A DNA stretch of 64,000 nucleotides from Sorghum bicolor (lineage: Eukaryota > Streptophyta > Magnoliopsida > Poales > Poaceae). The stretch lies in the NCBI RefSeq assembly GCF_000003195.3, contig NC_012878.2, forward strand, positions 10,156,386 to 10,220,385, written 5' to 3'. The translations under genes were made by a program, and so were the position numbers. The notes under the pieces were generated by a model. The model saw nothing but the letters and a program-made list of their open reading frames with translations, searched no databases and was not told where the DNA came from. Position 1 is the stretch's first letter; every line of letters starts with the position of its first letter. Below are positions 36,600 through 47,860 of the stretch, in pieces.

Positions 36600-37575
36600 T
36601 CGTTGATAGTCATCAAATGATTTGCCCTTCAGTACTCCAGTTTAAGTTTAATCTATGTACCATGAATGAAGTGTATGTTTGGATACCAAATGCACTGCCA
36701 GTTTTGCCTCTATTGGAGTTGACTTTGTGTCCATAATTCCATCTTGATGATCAGACTAGCATTTAGCAACAAATAGCTGCTGTTTTTATTGTGTTAATTA
36801 AAGTGAACTCGCAGCAAAAGCTGAGGAACATCTACCAGGTACTTTGTTCACACCTATGTTGTGCTGCCCTCTGGCACGAGTTCGCTTAAAACAAGCATAT
36901 GTTATCTCTTACCATCGGCCTCCTGTACAGCCGTAGGCAACATTTCAGAACACAGATTGTGGATCTGTCAGTCCTGTTTTAGTTTGGAAAGCATGGACTC
37001 ATAAAATTCATGAAAATGACTTCAAATCGTCCACGGATCCATGAAAACTGTAAATTCGCAAGAATGAATACAAGTTCATGAATCACATGAAAGTTCAACG
37101 GTAAATAGGAATTTTATAGCTTAGAATTACATGTTAAACGTATCTCGAAAATACCAAGTTACTATAGGCACTTCGTAATCGCTAAACATGCCATGCCACC
37201 TATCTAGGAACTAGGATAATATGAGCACTTCATAAGCTGATTTCTTTATCTAATATACTTACAATGCAATGCAACCCACTTTGTAATTTAATTTCCTCAT
37301 TTAGTTGGGTAGCTAAAAACTTTGTAACAAAAATGAAATTGTGTGCACTAGCAGAAGCACGATAGCTAAAGTTATAACTTTGTAACAAATATCATTTCAA
37401 AAAAAACTTTGTAACAAATATATGGCTATATGCATTACCAGAAGCCGGAGATCCCTCCATTTTCAAAAAAAGGGACCAGCACCGGTCCAGACGTGGCTTC
37501 AAAATCACTCCAAAGATAGCGTGCTTGAAACACCTTGTAGATTTCAAATTCTCTTAAAACAAAAACGATTTCAAA
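36600..37575. other. RPL11 3' flank and intergenic DNA
   Basis: The first 130 bases resemble a ribosomal-protein 3' UTR. The rest, to 37575, is AT-rich with no recognised feature. Confidence 0.4.
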
Positions 37576-37782
37576 TCAGGTGGTTATAGAAGAACACGGC
37601 AACAGGCACGTGATGATGAGCAACACAATCAGCAAGTTGCAGCTCCTGCGGAAGCCACCGCATGCGTTGGGTGAGCCTCCACCATCGACGGCCGCCGTGT
37701 CCTGCCACTGCCGTATGAACTCCTTGCCGCCACCACTGCCGCCGCCGGTGATGTTCATCGCGTTCTCGCAACGCCTGCAACA
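37576..37782 (-). CDS. Possible last exon of a small membrane-anchored protein
   Basis: On the minus strand a good acceptor (CCTGTTGTTGCAG) ends at 37783 and is followed by a GC-rich open frame: RCENAMNITGGGSGGGKEF, a Gly-rich middle, then a hydrophobic stretch CNLLIVLLIITCLLP and a stop. The GC content contrasts with the AT-rich flanks, as in a real grass exon. An ATG inside could also start a 60-residue protein. No upstream exon was found: a candidate start near 38015 has the wrong phase, and the Ty3/gypsy fragment beginning near 38135 may have removed the 5' end. The family is not recognised. Confidence 0.3.
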   Translation of the reverse strand, partial: CCRRCENAMNITGGGSGGGKEFIRQWQDTAAVDGGGSPNACGGFRRSCNLLIVLLIITCLLPCSSITT

Positions 37783-38139
37783 ACAGGCGGATACAACAGG
37801 TTTTCAGCTTCAGGATTTCATGCAAAATATACAATCCAACGGCGAAACAATCTTTACACTTATATATACCACCAAAACAAACTGATTTCTTAACTGGTAC
37901 GGTAGATTGGTAACAATGTCACTTCATGAGAAATACAGTGAAACGCTTAAACTGGTATAAAAAGGTACTGCTAACCTTTGTTACTACTGTTCACCAACCC
38001 CATCGTACAGTTCTCGTAACTAGGTATTGTCAGTTGTCACAACAGAATATTCCAACATGATTGTCTATCTTCATTCCTTTTTCTTTAGCTAGCAAAGATT
38101 CCTTTTGTGTTCTGTTATATGATTGCCAACATGATTAAT

Positions 38140-40680
38140 TATTGTGGAAGTTGTCCTGTACAAGTTGTGCCTAAAAAGGAAGGAATGACAATTGTCCAAA
38201 ATGATAAAAATGAATTAATACCTCAAAGAACTGTCACTGGATGGAGAATGTGCATACAAGGCAACAAAGAAAGATCATTTTCCTCTACCTTTCATTGATG
38301 AGATGCTAGAGCGTTTAGCCAACCATTCTTTCTTTTGTTATCTTGATGGTTATTCAGGATATCACCAAATCCCTATCCACCCTGATGATCAAAGAAAAAC
38401 CATATTTACATGTCCCTATGGAACTTATGCTTAATGTAGAATTTCTTTTGGATTATGTAATGCATCCGCTTCTTTCCAAAGATGCATGATGTCTATATTT
38501 TTTGATATGATAGAAAAGATCATGGAAGTTTTTATGGATGATTTTTTAGTTTATAGAAAAACTTTTGATGATTGTTTAGAAAATTTAGATAAGGTTTTGC
38601 AAAGATGTGAAGAAAAACACTTAGTCCTCAATTGGGAGAAATGTCATTTTATGGTTAGAGAGGGAATAGTGTTAGGACACTTAGTGTCAGAAAGAGGTAT
38701 AGGTAGATAAAGCTAAAATTGAAGTGATCAAACACCTACCTCCACCTGTTAATATAAAAGGAATCCGAAGCTTTCTTGGTCATTGTGGTTTTTATCGTAG
38801 ATTTATAAGAAATTTCTCACAAATTGCTAGGCCAATGACTAGATTATTAGCTAAGGATGTACCTTTTGAATTTGATGATGAATGCTTAGAATCATTTAAT
38901 ATTCTTAAAGAAGCACTTACATCAGCACCAATCATTCAACCCCCTGATTGGTCTTTACCTTTTGAAATTATGTGTGATGCTAGTGATTATGCTGTAGGCG
39001 CAGTATTAGGGCAAACAAAAGATAAAATGCATCATGCAATTGCTTATGCTAGCAAAACAATGACAGAAGCACAATTAAATTATGCAACCACTGAAAAAAA
39101 ACTTTTTGCTCTTGTTTTTGCTATTGATAAATTTAGGTCTTACTTATTTGGAGCTAAAATAGTTGTTTATTCTTACCATGCTACTCTTAAATATTTGCTC
39201 ACTAAGAAAGATGCTAAACCTCGATTAATAAGATGGATCTTATTACTCCAAGAATTTGGTTTGGAGATTAAAGATAGAAAAGGTGTAGAAAATCCTGTTG
39301 CTGATCATTTGTCTAGGATGAATTTTAAAGAACCTCAGAAGTTACCTATTAATGACTCATTAAGAGATGACATGCTGTTCAAAGTGACCAAGACAGATCC
39401 TTGGTACGCAAATATTGTCTACTTTATGGTTGCGGGATACGTACCACCAGAAGAAAATAAGAGGAAGCTCATTTATGAAGGTCGTCTCCACATATGGGAT
39501 CCATCCTATCTCTTTTGGGTATGCTCAGATGGGTTGCTTAGATGATGTGTACCAGTGGAGGAGGGCATGCAGATCATTCAAAAATGTCATTCATCACCAT
39601 ATGGAGGTCATTATTGGGTATTCTGTACCCATGCAAAAATTTGGCAGAGTGGTTTCTTCTGGCCAACCATGTATGAAGACACCAAAGATTTTATCCGAAG
39701 ATGTGGGCCATGTCAGAGGCACGAAAATATCACTACTAGAAATGCTATGCCACTCACCACAATCTTCAGATAGAGCTCTTTGATGTTTGGGGAATTGATT
39801 ACATGGGACCATTTGTGAAATCACGAAATTATGAGTACATTTTGGTGGTAGTTGACTATGTATCCAAATGGGTAGAAGCCATGCCATGCAAGAAGGCTGA
39901 CTCAAGACACTCAAAGAGGATGTTTGAAGAGATTATATTTCCGAGGTTTGGAACACCTAGGATGGTTATAAGTGATGGAGGAACACACTTCACTGATAAA
40001 AAGTTTCACTTATAGCTACAAACTCATGGAATACGACATAATGTCGCTACTCCATATCATCCTCATACAAGTGGCTAGGCAGAAACATCAAATAAACAAA
40101 TCAAAAATATTCTATAGAAAATAGTAAATGAGATGGGAACTCTATGGAGGGATCAGTTACCAAATGCACTATGGGCATACCGGACAGCTTATAAAACACC
40201 TTTGGGTATGTCACCATATCAATTGGTATATGGTAAGACTTGTCACTTGCCTGTTGAACTAGAACATAAAGCTCATTGGGCTATCAAAAGATGGAATATG
40301 GATTTTGAAGCCGCTGGAGAGAAAAGAAAAATGCAGTTATCAGAACTGGAAGAATGGAGAGAAAAGAAGTATCACAGTTCGAAGATCTACAAAGAGCGAA
40401 CAAAGAAATGGCATGACAAGAGGATCAAGAAGAAGGAATTTGCATCAGGAGATAAGGTATTACTTTTTAATTCTAGGTTCAAATTATTCGGGCTTGGAAA
40501 ATTGAGGAGCAAATGGGAAGGACCCTTCACCGTTGTGAATTCATCACCACACGGAGCAGTAACTCTACAATCAAGCAAAGGTACGTTATTCAAGGTAAAT
40601 GGACACTGACTTAAACTTTATTTAGAACCATTTGATTTAGGAGTAATTGATGAGATAGAATTTATCCAATTACCACCACA
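38140..40680 (+). pseudogene. Ty3/gypsy pol (RT-RNase H-integrase), inactivated
   Basis: The RT begins at PVQVVPKKEGMT and retains YSGYHQIPIHP, FGLCNASASFQRCM and the catalytic FMDDF. RNase H has [15 protein letters not shown] and [18 protein letters not shown]. The integrase has the HHCC finger region (HSSPYGGHYW, then CGPCQRH), the core [11 protein letters not shown] and [11 protein letters not shown], and the C-terminal [17 protein letters not shown]. Damage includes a deletion of about 20 bp near 38256 that removes the DYRKLN block, a stop after GTYA near 38434, frame changes near 38710 and 39545, and stops near 40015, 40078 and 40115. No functional polyprotein can be made. Codon use is AT-rich, unlike the third ORF. 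Confidence 0.9.
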
Positions 40681-40971
40681 TTAAGTTCTATTTTTTCTGG
40701 TATGAATATTTATTCGAAAATGCGTTTAAGAGAAAAATAGGAAGAGTCTTAAGGCACCACACAGAAAGAGCACCCGAAGCGGGCCCCTGGTGGGGTCGGC
40801 CGATGCCTAGGTGGGGCCGATCGGCGCCCCCTGTCGCCCTCGCTCCGACTCTCATTCCCTGTTCTTCTACACTCTTCCTACAGATATTCGCGCATAATCC
40901 AATCGTAATCAGATATTCTTTCGTACGGATCCTGTAGAGCCTAGAATCCATCCTCATCCCTTCTCCTGAAA

Positions 40972-40986
40972 ACCCATATAAATACG
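40972..40986 (+). promoter_or_regulatory. TATA-like box upstream of the third ORF
   Basis: CCCATATAAATACG lies about 85 bp upstream of the ATG at 41067, followed by a pyrimidine- and A-rich leader (CCACCTCTTTCCCCAAAGAA). Spacing and leader look like an ordinary plant promoter and 5' UTR. Function is inferred. Confidence 0.45.
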
Positions 40987-41066
40987 TACCTAGACCCTTC
41001 TCAATAGTATCTCATAACCAGCCACCTCTTTCCCCAAAGAAGCTCTCCAATCTAGATCCATTAGCA

Positions 41067-41780
41067 ATGGCGGACAAGGCAGTCGTCTCTCACAGCACAG
41101 ACTTCGACAAAATCCCCAGTGTTGACTTGAAGGCCCTCGTCCTCGCCCAGCCAAAGCCTCTCGCTGTTGTGCTACTGAAGCCTCTCGCCATTGTGCCGCC
41201 GAAGCACATCGCTAAAGTATCTCAGCGCTATGAGCAAGCCTACTACGTACAAGAACCATCTAATCCTTCTCCTACAAGGCGATTGCTACAAGGAATTGCT
41301 AATGGGAAGCAGGTCGCTATCCCCAAGGGTACTCTGCTTCTTCAACCCAAAGAGAATGAGCGGCTCATGTCGGTCCAGACCAACAAGAACGGGAAGCTGA
41401 TCTGTGCTAAGTACACTACCGCTCATCCGGTTATCCAAGGCGTTCGGGCTAGCCCTAATGAGGTGTGCTACATCGAGCATCTCACACCGACACCTAAGCC
41501 CAAGAGGAAGAGAGCAACATCAGCACTAGCACTGGAAAAGACTCCCAAGCAGCCAGCTCCTACCTTGCGCACCGTCAACGAAAAGCTTGAAGGCCTCTCT
41601 GACATTGTCAGGGGGATGGAAAAGTCCAACAATCTAAGTGACAAGCTTATAGAAGGCATGGACAAGCAGTTAGGGATCAGCTTCAAATTTTTCCGTAGCC
41701 TTAGGAGCGATAAAGATAAGCTTGAAGCAGAGATTGTAGCCCTTCAAGAAGAAATTCAGGGCCTCAATAGGAAAGGGTAG
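41067..41780 (+). CDS. Intact third ORF of the Athila-type element, function unknown
   Basis: An uninterrupted frame of 237 codons in the position where Athila elements carry an extra (sometimes called env-like) ORF. I see no signal peptide and no membrane segment, so nothing supports an envelope protein. The N-terminal third is rich in Lys, Pro and Leu with near-repeats (KPLAVVLLKPLAIVPPK). The middle contains GKQVAIPKGTLLLQPKENER. The last 60 residues (LSDKLIEGMDKQLGISF onward, ending KDKLEAEIVALQEEIQGL) should form a coiled coil. It is GC-richer than the decayed pol, and it stays open while pol has many lesions. It could be a regulatory or gag-like accessory protein. Start chosen at the first ATG after the leader. 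Confidence 0.6.
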   Translation: MADKAVVSHSTDFDKIPSVDLKALVLAQPKPLAVVLLKPLAIVPPKHIAKVSQRYEQAYYVQEPSNPSPTRRLLQGIANGKQVAIPKGTLLLQPKENERLMSVQTNKNGKLICAKYTTAHPVIQGVRASPNEVCYIEHLTPTPKPKRKRATSALALEKTPKQPAPTLRTVNEKLEGLSDIVRGMEKSNNLSDKLIEGMDKQLGISFKFFRSLRSDKDKLEAEIVALQEEIQGLNRKG

Positions 41781-43155
41781 CCATAGTTGTCCGGCTACCT
41801 ATTAATAAGGCACAATTCCGCTAGGTTTGGCTAGTTAGTTAGGTCAGTCGAGTCGTAAAGGTTTTCTTAGGACAAAGCCCATCGAGCTAGGGCAGTCGTT
41901 AGCTTAGTCGTTAAAGTGTCTGTTAAATTATCACCATCATGAATAAATAAAGTGCCTTATATTTTATCTACTCTATTCTCTATTTCTTTTATATGTGTTT
42001 GTCTTCACATATGGTGCAGGGAAGTATACAGGAAAATAAGTGTGGGGGAGGCACATCTCAATCACGAAATGGAAATTCAGTCAGAAAAGTAGCGTAATCC
42101 GGAATACAATCGAACCAAGATCGCGCATAGTAAAGCAGGGCCCACACTGCCCAGAGGTGGGGCCGGCCGAGGCCCTGTTCGCTCATCTCCACTCTCGTTT
42201 CGGTCATGGTCAGGTTTGAGTTATTTAAATTATAATTGCATATATTTTATCTGTGAATTGTTATCCGAATCGAGAATCTTTATATTACACATTTTAAGAA
42301 GAATAAACACCATTTAATCTATGACTTAAAAAAATAAATTGTATAACACTTTTCTAGAGTCATGTTGTGAAATTTATAGTACTTCATGTTTACTTAAGTT
42401 ATTACGGAAAAAGAGAGATAGCAAAATAATGAGTACTCGATTCCTAAAAATTTGTCTTTAGAGATTTTTATTTTAAAAGGTAAAAACAAATTAGCTTCAC
42501 CTCTCTTTATTGGAATCATATAATAATCATATCATTCAATTATTATGACTTGGGTCGAGAGATTTATCATATTCCTAGTATCATAAAAATAAAATAAAAA
42601 CATAATACACTCTCTTAAGCACTATTATAAAGGAGGCATGAGCTCTTTATAAAGAAATCCAAGGAAATAAAAAGGGACAAGTGTCCGAAACCTCAAAAAG
42701 ATAGATCATGAGGAAATAAAAAGGGACAAGTGTCTGGAACCTCGATCTGAAGAAAAAGAGAATAAAAAAGAAGAAAGAAGAGAAAAGAAAGAGAGCTCAT
42801 GGTCCCTCCTACATAATATGCTAAGAAAGTGGAAAATTTGTCTGATCTAGGAATATAATATTTCCCTCCCTGGTTATGAACATAAAAGTAATGCCACTAC
42901 AATTAAGAGAAGGTTGAAGCTATGTTTTATTTGTGAACTTCACTCACTCTGTAGTAGACAAAATTCAAGAAAGAGAGTAATCTATTTTAAGCTATCCTAC
43001 TCTGCAATAACTATAGAATTCATGATGAGCACTTTAAATTTCCACAGTACATGATGACTAGATCAGTTTTTATATAATTTAATTTCCAATTTATGCATTA
43101 AATATTTACTCATTATGATAAGACCAACCTTTTTCTCAGGAACGAGTAAAAGCCT
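41781..43155. other. Non-coding 3' internal region of the Athila-type element
   Basis: AT-rich. It contains a first purine-rich tract, AAGTGTGGGGGAGG, at about 42038-42051, and a tandem duplication of roughly 55 bp at about 42660-42760 (GAAATAAAAAGGGACAAGTG twice). No open frame of interest. Confidence 0.6.
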
Positions 43156-43170
43156 AAGTGTGGGGGTAAT
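43156..43170 (+). promoter_or_regulatory. Polypurine tract before the 3' LTR
   Basis: AAGTGTGGGGGTAAT lies directly before the LTR start TGTTGACA at 43171, the expected place for the plus-strand primer. A near-copy is found 1.1 kb upstream at about 42038. Confidence 0.7.
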
Positions 43171-44384
43171 TGTTGACACTTGTTAACTTATAAAATTTGT
43201 TAGCATTTATTTCCCCACCAGAAATGAATATCAACTAGAATAGGGTTGTCACTGATAATTTTCATGAGTTTTGTATATTCTGTGTTTTCCAGGGATTATT
43301 TCAGAAAGTGCTAAAAAGAGGGATTTAAGTGCTAATCGACCATGAAACTTAACCGCAGCAGGAGGATGACACCGGAGGATTCAGGAACACTCTAGAAGAC
43401 ACCCGACGCGAGGGGGGAGCTAGCATCCGCCAGGTGGGGCTGGCTGGCCCCACCCTAGCGCCGACTGGCCCCCTACTGCTAGGGTTTGTGTCCCCCTTCT
43501 GGAAGCTTCCTCCACCACCTCTGAGGAGCCATCTCGACCGCTTGTTAAGTCAGTTTGATCCAACAGCGCGCGTTCATCCCACTAGGCCATAAATAGAAGG
43601 CAAGACCCTCCTGGAGGAGGCCAGATCAAGAGATGAAGAGCCAGTGCATTAGATAGAAATCCACTAGATCTAGGCTAGCAATCAAGATAGAGACTAGAGA
43701 GAGATAGAGTAGAGGAGTAGAGATTCGGAAGAGTCCCGGCCAATCACAGCTTCCTGAGGAGCTGTATTCGTCTCGATTCGGCTCCCTCGCCTCGAACCAT
43801 GTTCTGAGGTACTTTTGTATTTACCCTTCTAATTCAAGTAAGCAAGTTGTTTGTATTCGTTCTTTAGTTTGCAACTCATATTATATTGAGTACTACGATT
43901 TGGGTAGCTCCTAGGGCGGAGTAGTGATTCGTAGCGTAGACATGGTGTCTAGGCTATGGTTGCTTGTGAATGTCCCTTGATCAGCCAAACAGTGGTAGTT
44001 CATGTAGGTGACTTTATAGCTATGTTGATTCCTCTGTAGTCCACTTCCCGTTGATAGGATTGATAGGCTTATAGGTGCCTAATAGGGGATTACTCTGATT
44101 CTTCCCCTATTCGGGTTACTTGCCCGATAAGACGATACTATACAAAGTTTACCGGTTATTAGAACCAGAGTACATTAGTATTTCCTCATCATAAACAGTT
44201 TATAGATTGTTTGTGCCCCCTTAGATTAAGAAATTATAGGCTAGGTCATAAATCACCTACTGTTCCTTTGGGTTCGATATTAAAACCGAGTTGATCTTGG
44301 TGAAGTGCTGATCAATATATATCTGTGCGCTTGCGGATAATCTGACTATAATCATTATTAGGGTGCAGTTAATTTATACCAACA
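43171..44384 (+). mobile_element. 3' LTR of the Athila-type element (1214 bp)
   Basis: Starts TGTTGACACTTG directly after the polypurine tract and ends TTATACCAACA (TGTTG...CAACA ends). A TATA-like CCATAAATAGAAGG at about 43588-43601 is a plausible LTR promoter. A 5' partner is absent, so insertion age cannot be estimated from LTR divergence. Confidence 0.8.
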
Positions 44385-47085
44385 TTTTCCAAGCCCCCGG
44401 CATGGCCACAGGTTTGAGGAAGTCCATCTGGGCGGGCTGCCGCAACCTGGTGCTGAAGATTGGCCACACGGGGGAGCCCCACGAGTTCATCCCTACTAGG
44501 CTGATGTCAAATCATGCCCAGTGTGACTCAACAGTGGTTCTACCTGCGCAACGACGAAGGGCTCCTTCCTCCCTACAATGGGCGCATCATAACGGCACGT
44601 CTGGAGCATTGGAAGTATGGCGTGCCTCTAGTGCGCCAGCCTCGTCTATGCCCCCTTCTCAATGCCCTAAAGCGTCTCCGCCAAGAAGGTCTGATGGCCG
44701 CCCTCGTCCTCTTGATCGTCCACCATCAGGGGGTACTCCAGTTGATGGCTCATCCACTGAGGATGGACGAGATGGGTCCGCACGCCGCGGTCAAGGACCT
44801 CGAGGCGTGCCGTATGTCGGGTGAGGCGCTGCTCAACAAGGAGGTCACGACAAGAGTCAGGGCGGCCCTTTCTAGCGCTTTCTAAGTCGAGAGTGTCAAC
44901 GAGTTTCCAATGGCGCCCGAGGAGGGCTACTTCGATCTGGTGAGTGCCTCAAGCCACAGTGCTCGAGCCGCAACGTCTTGAGCTATGCCCTCTGCTTCCA
45001 GTTTTCCTGACGTCAGCTATTTTCATGTAGGGAAAGCTCGACTTCAGGTCGTCAAAGCCCCCGGTGAAAGAGGATGAGGTGGATCATGAGGTAAGACACC
45101 TCTCCACCCAAAAACACAAGAAAGAGCTTAACATAGAAAAGGAGAGGAAAAAGAAGAAAAACATAGCCCGGTAGGAGCTCGAGCAACGCCATGCTAAGCA
45201 AAGGCATGAGGGGAAGTCTAAAGAGGAATCCCCTAATGAGGAAGATGAGGGTAATGGCAGTGATGATGGTGATGATGTCAAGGGGATGGTGGTGCACCTC
45301 AAGCATCTCCTTTAGCCTCCACCTCGAGCTAACATGTCGTCTGTGCAGGAAGATATTCCCAGGGTGCGAGGAGAGGCAAAAAGGTCCCATGTTGCGAGTG
45401 GAGTCTTCATTTCGCCGCTCGCGTGGTAGCTCCCCTCCTGCTTCCGCTTAGGGCCGAACTGAGCTGCCCTAGCGTCCGCCTATGTCCCCCGCGCCCGGGC
45501 ATCGGACCAAGACTTCTACACTAGGGCCTCAAACTCGAGGCCATGCTGCCTCGAAGGATCAGATCGCGGCTTCCTCGAGCCAGGAGGAGGCGTGTAGGGA
45601 GAGCTCGAGCCTTGAGGGGCGCTGGGGGGCACGAACGAGGTCGGCATCCAATGTCGGCTCGGTACTCCCGCAAGGCCCGACATGTGGTAGTTCCTCAAAG
45701 CCGCCTAGCAGCTCCCGCGGCACCAGGAGGAGAATTACTCTCCCTATAGGGTGAGGTTTTGAGGTCTGACTCCTTTCATCTGCCCTTGGGTTCTTATTTT
45801 GATGCGCATGTGACCCACTTTTTTGCTTTAGGCTCAAGCGGCCCTGGAGGAGGCACAACCTTCTTTCACGAAGCGGCTCAAGCTAGGCGCAGGCGCTAAA
45901 TCGTCAGGTGGCCTCGAGGGTATGGTTCTCTCTTCTACTCATGCTTTGATTAGGATGGTATTTGTGTAAGATGTCTAGGCTTAAAATGAACCTGATGATT
46001 ATTGTTCTGGTTACAGGACCGTCCAACTCGAGACCTCCTACTGGGGGTGGTGACGCCCCGCCGCAAGCACCAGAGGGTGGTGCCGTTCCTGATGCCTCGA
46101 TGCCTGATCCTTTCGCCTCAGGTCAAATCGAGGTTCCTCGCTCCTAGCGTTTGGAAGGAGCCCCCGAGTCCCCAAAGCTGGGAACAGAGGTTTGCTCCGA
46201 CCAGTGCCGGTGGCAAGACGATGGTGGATTCATTCCCACATGGTGAGCAGACCGTGGTAGAAGATGTCAAGGCTCCTCAGACTGAGGGGTGAGCGCCGTG
46301 GCCCACCAGGCTCCATGCGGCCGAGGAGGAGAAAAAGAGGAAGAGGAGAGGAAGAAGGAAGAAGAGGAGAAGAATAAGAATAAAGAAGAGGAGGGGAAGA
46401 AGGAGGAAGCGGAGGAGAAGAAGAAGGAAGAAGAGGAGAAGAAGAAGGAAGAAGAGGAGAAGAAGAAGGAAGAAGAGGAGAAGAATGGGGACAAGGACGC
46501 GCCACCGCCGCCCAGTCTGCTCAAGGAGGTAGCTCCAACCTCGAGGCCACAGTAGCAACAGCAGCAACAGCAGCAACAGTAGTAGTAGGAGCAATAGCAA
46601 CAGCGACAGTAAGAATAGGAGCAGCAGCCACAACAACAGGAGTCGCGGGAATCAGAACTGCCGACCTATGGCCCCGAGACTCCCGCGTGGTTGAAGCCGG
46701 GGCGGCCAACCTCTTGTCCAGCTGAGCCGGGTCGGGTCGATGGGGTCGTGGCGCTAGCACTCCTTGTGCGCACACCGGTTGATCCTGAGTCGGAGCTTCG
46801 AAGGACCATGTATGGTCCTGAAGGGGGTTGCGCTGGGTTATTTTTTGAGTAGAGCACCATCGACGGACGAGGCTGGTCCCTCCAAGACTGGCAGAGAAGA
46901 CTCAAGGTTTCCCACCTTGGTCGACCTGATGCTGCATCATGGGGCACGACTGAGTTCGCGGAGAACACTCTTCGCTCGGTGAAAGAGCGTGCCAAGGAGG
47001 AGCTTCCCTACTATGGGAGTTAAAAACTCTGTCTTCGAGTCCCAGCCTTCCCAGAGGAGACACTGCTCGAGATGGATGATCATGC
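44385..47085 (+). mobile_element. Gag-like region of another LTR retrotransposon, left part
   Basis: Starts exactly where the Athila-type LTR ends. A frame at 44514-44885 reads QWFYLRNDEGLLPPYNGRII and resembles the plant retrotransposon domain PF04195. Downstream blocks are separated by intron-like junctions (GATCTG|GTGAGT, ATGTAG|GGAAAG, CATGAG|GTAAGA). About 46290-46490 encodes a Glu/Lys-rich stretch of (EEKKK)-type repeats, followed by CAG/CAA-rich DNA. The reading continues across the CACTA insertion at 61897. The whole is degenerate. Confidence 0.6.
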
Positions 47086-47860
47086 CACTACCAAATTCTC
47101 CCCCTTGTGCAACGACACAATAACGTGGCATTATGCCCCATTTGGTTGCGGAAGTTAGTTTTTACCACCGAAAGTTGATCGTTGCCAAGGGTTGCAAAAA
47201 AGTGGGTTGCAATAATTTGTTGCAACCGTTTCAATTTTGGCGTTGCAACAATTGTATTTGTCGCAACCTTAGTTCGTTCGTTGCCAAGCATGGCAATAGA
47301 ACGTTGTTACAACCTTCAATGTCGTGGCAACATAGGCACTTGCCACGCTAGACTTGGTAGCAACAGATGATACATGCAACGATCGGTAGCGTAGCAATAG
47401 CGGCATTTGCCACGAACAATGTCGTTGCAATAAAAAATATTGCCACGATATACTTTGGTTGCTAAAAGTATTATTGCCACGACTACAGTTGCGTGGCAAA
47501 TAGTGTACTTGCCACGACCGTCATGCCGTGGCAATTAAACTATTTGCCATGCAACTGTAGTCGTGGCAATAATACTTTAAGCAACCAAAGTATATCATGG
47601 CAATATATTTTATTGCAACGTAAGTAAGCTTGTTGCCAGTTGATCATATTTCCACATAAATAAATTCATTTCAATATAATTATATTGCCACTCAAATAAA
47701 TCCGTTGCTATATATATATTGCCACACTAATAAATTCGTTGCCATATAATTATATTACATCACAAATAAATTCGTTGCCATATAATTATATTGCCACGCA
47801 AAACATCTCGTTGTCATAGTTTGTATTGCAACGCTCAAATATAATGTGAATTTTGGTTCC
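47086..47860. repeat. CACTA subterminal repeat array, 3' side
   Basis: Dense, mixed-orientation copies of GTTGCAA(T), TTGCCACG and CGTTGCCA, the kind of short motifs that TNPA-type proteins bind near CACTA ends. At 47640-47815 a roughly 38-bp unit (AAATAAATTCGTTGCCATAT) repeats in tandem about four times. The same words recur at the other end (61370-61893). Confidence 0.85.
47435..47610. repeat. Near-perfect palindrome of about 176 bp
   Basis: The left arm (47435-47517) and right arm (47527-47610) are inverse copies of about 83 bp with few mismatches, separated by about 9 bases around ACCGTCATG. For example, TACTTTGGTTGCTAAAAGTA on the left pairs with TACTTTAAGCAACCAAAGTA on the right. It lies within the subterminal repeats about 350 bp from the transposon end. 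Confidence 0.85.

Larger units (their letters stand above)
38135..44384 (+). mobile_element. 5'-truncated Athila-type Ty3/gypsy retrotransposon
   Basis: In order: reverse transcriptase and RNase H (38140-39330), integrase (39540-40680), a separate third ORF (41067-41780), a long non-coding stretch, a purine-rich tract and the 3' LTR (43171-44384). The order RT-RNaseH-integrase is Ty3/gypsy. The integrase tail with [18 protein letters not shown] and an extra ORF before the 3' LTR point to the Athila/Tat group. The 5' LTR, gag and protease are missing; similarity starts abruptly near 38135. Confidence 0.85.

Noticed and set aside
41067..41780. Idea that the third ORF is a retroviral envelope gene
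   Set aside because: There is no signal peptide, transmembrane segment or cleavage-like site; the only structural feature seen is a C-terminal coiled coil.
46230..46636. Ser/Phe- and Leu-rich minus-strand frames
   Set aside because: They are antisense to the Glu/Lys-rich part of the gag-like ORF.
47086..47860. Regular short repeats resembling a CRISPR array
   Set aside because: The organism is a plant, the repeats are mixed in orientation and spacing, and they match the opposite end of a CACTA transposon.
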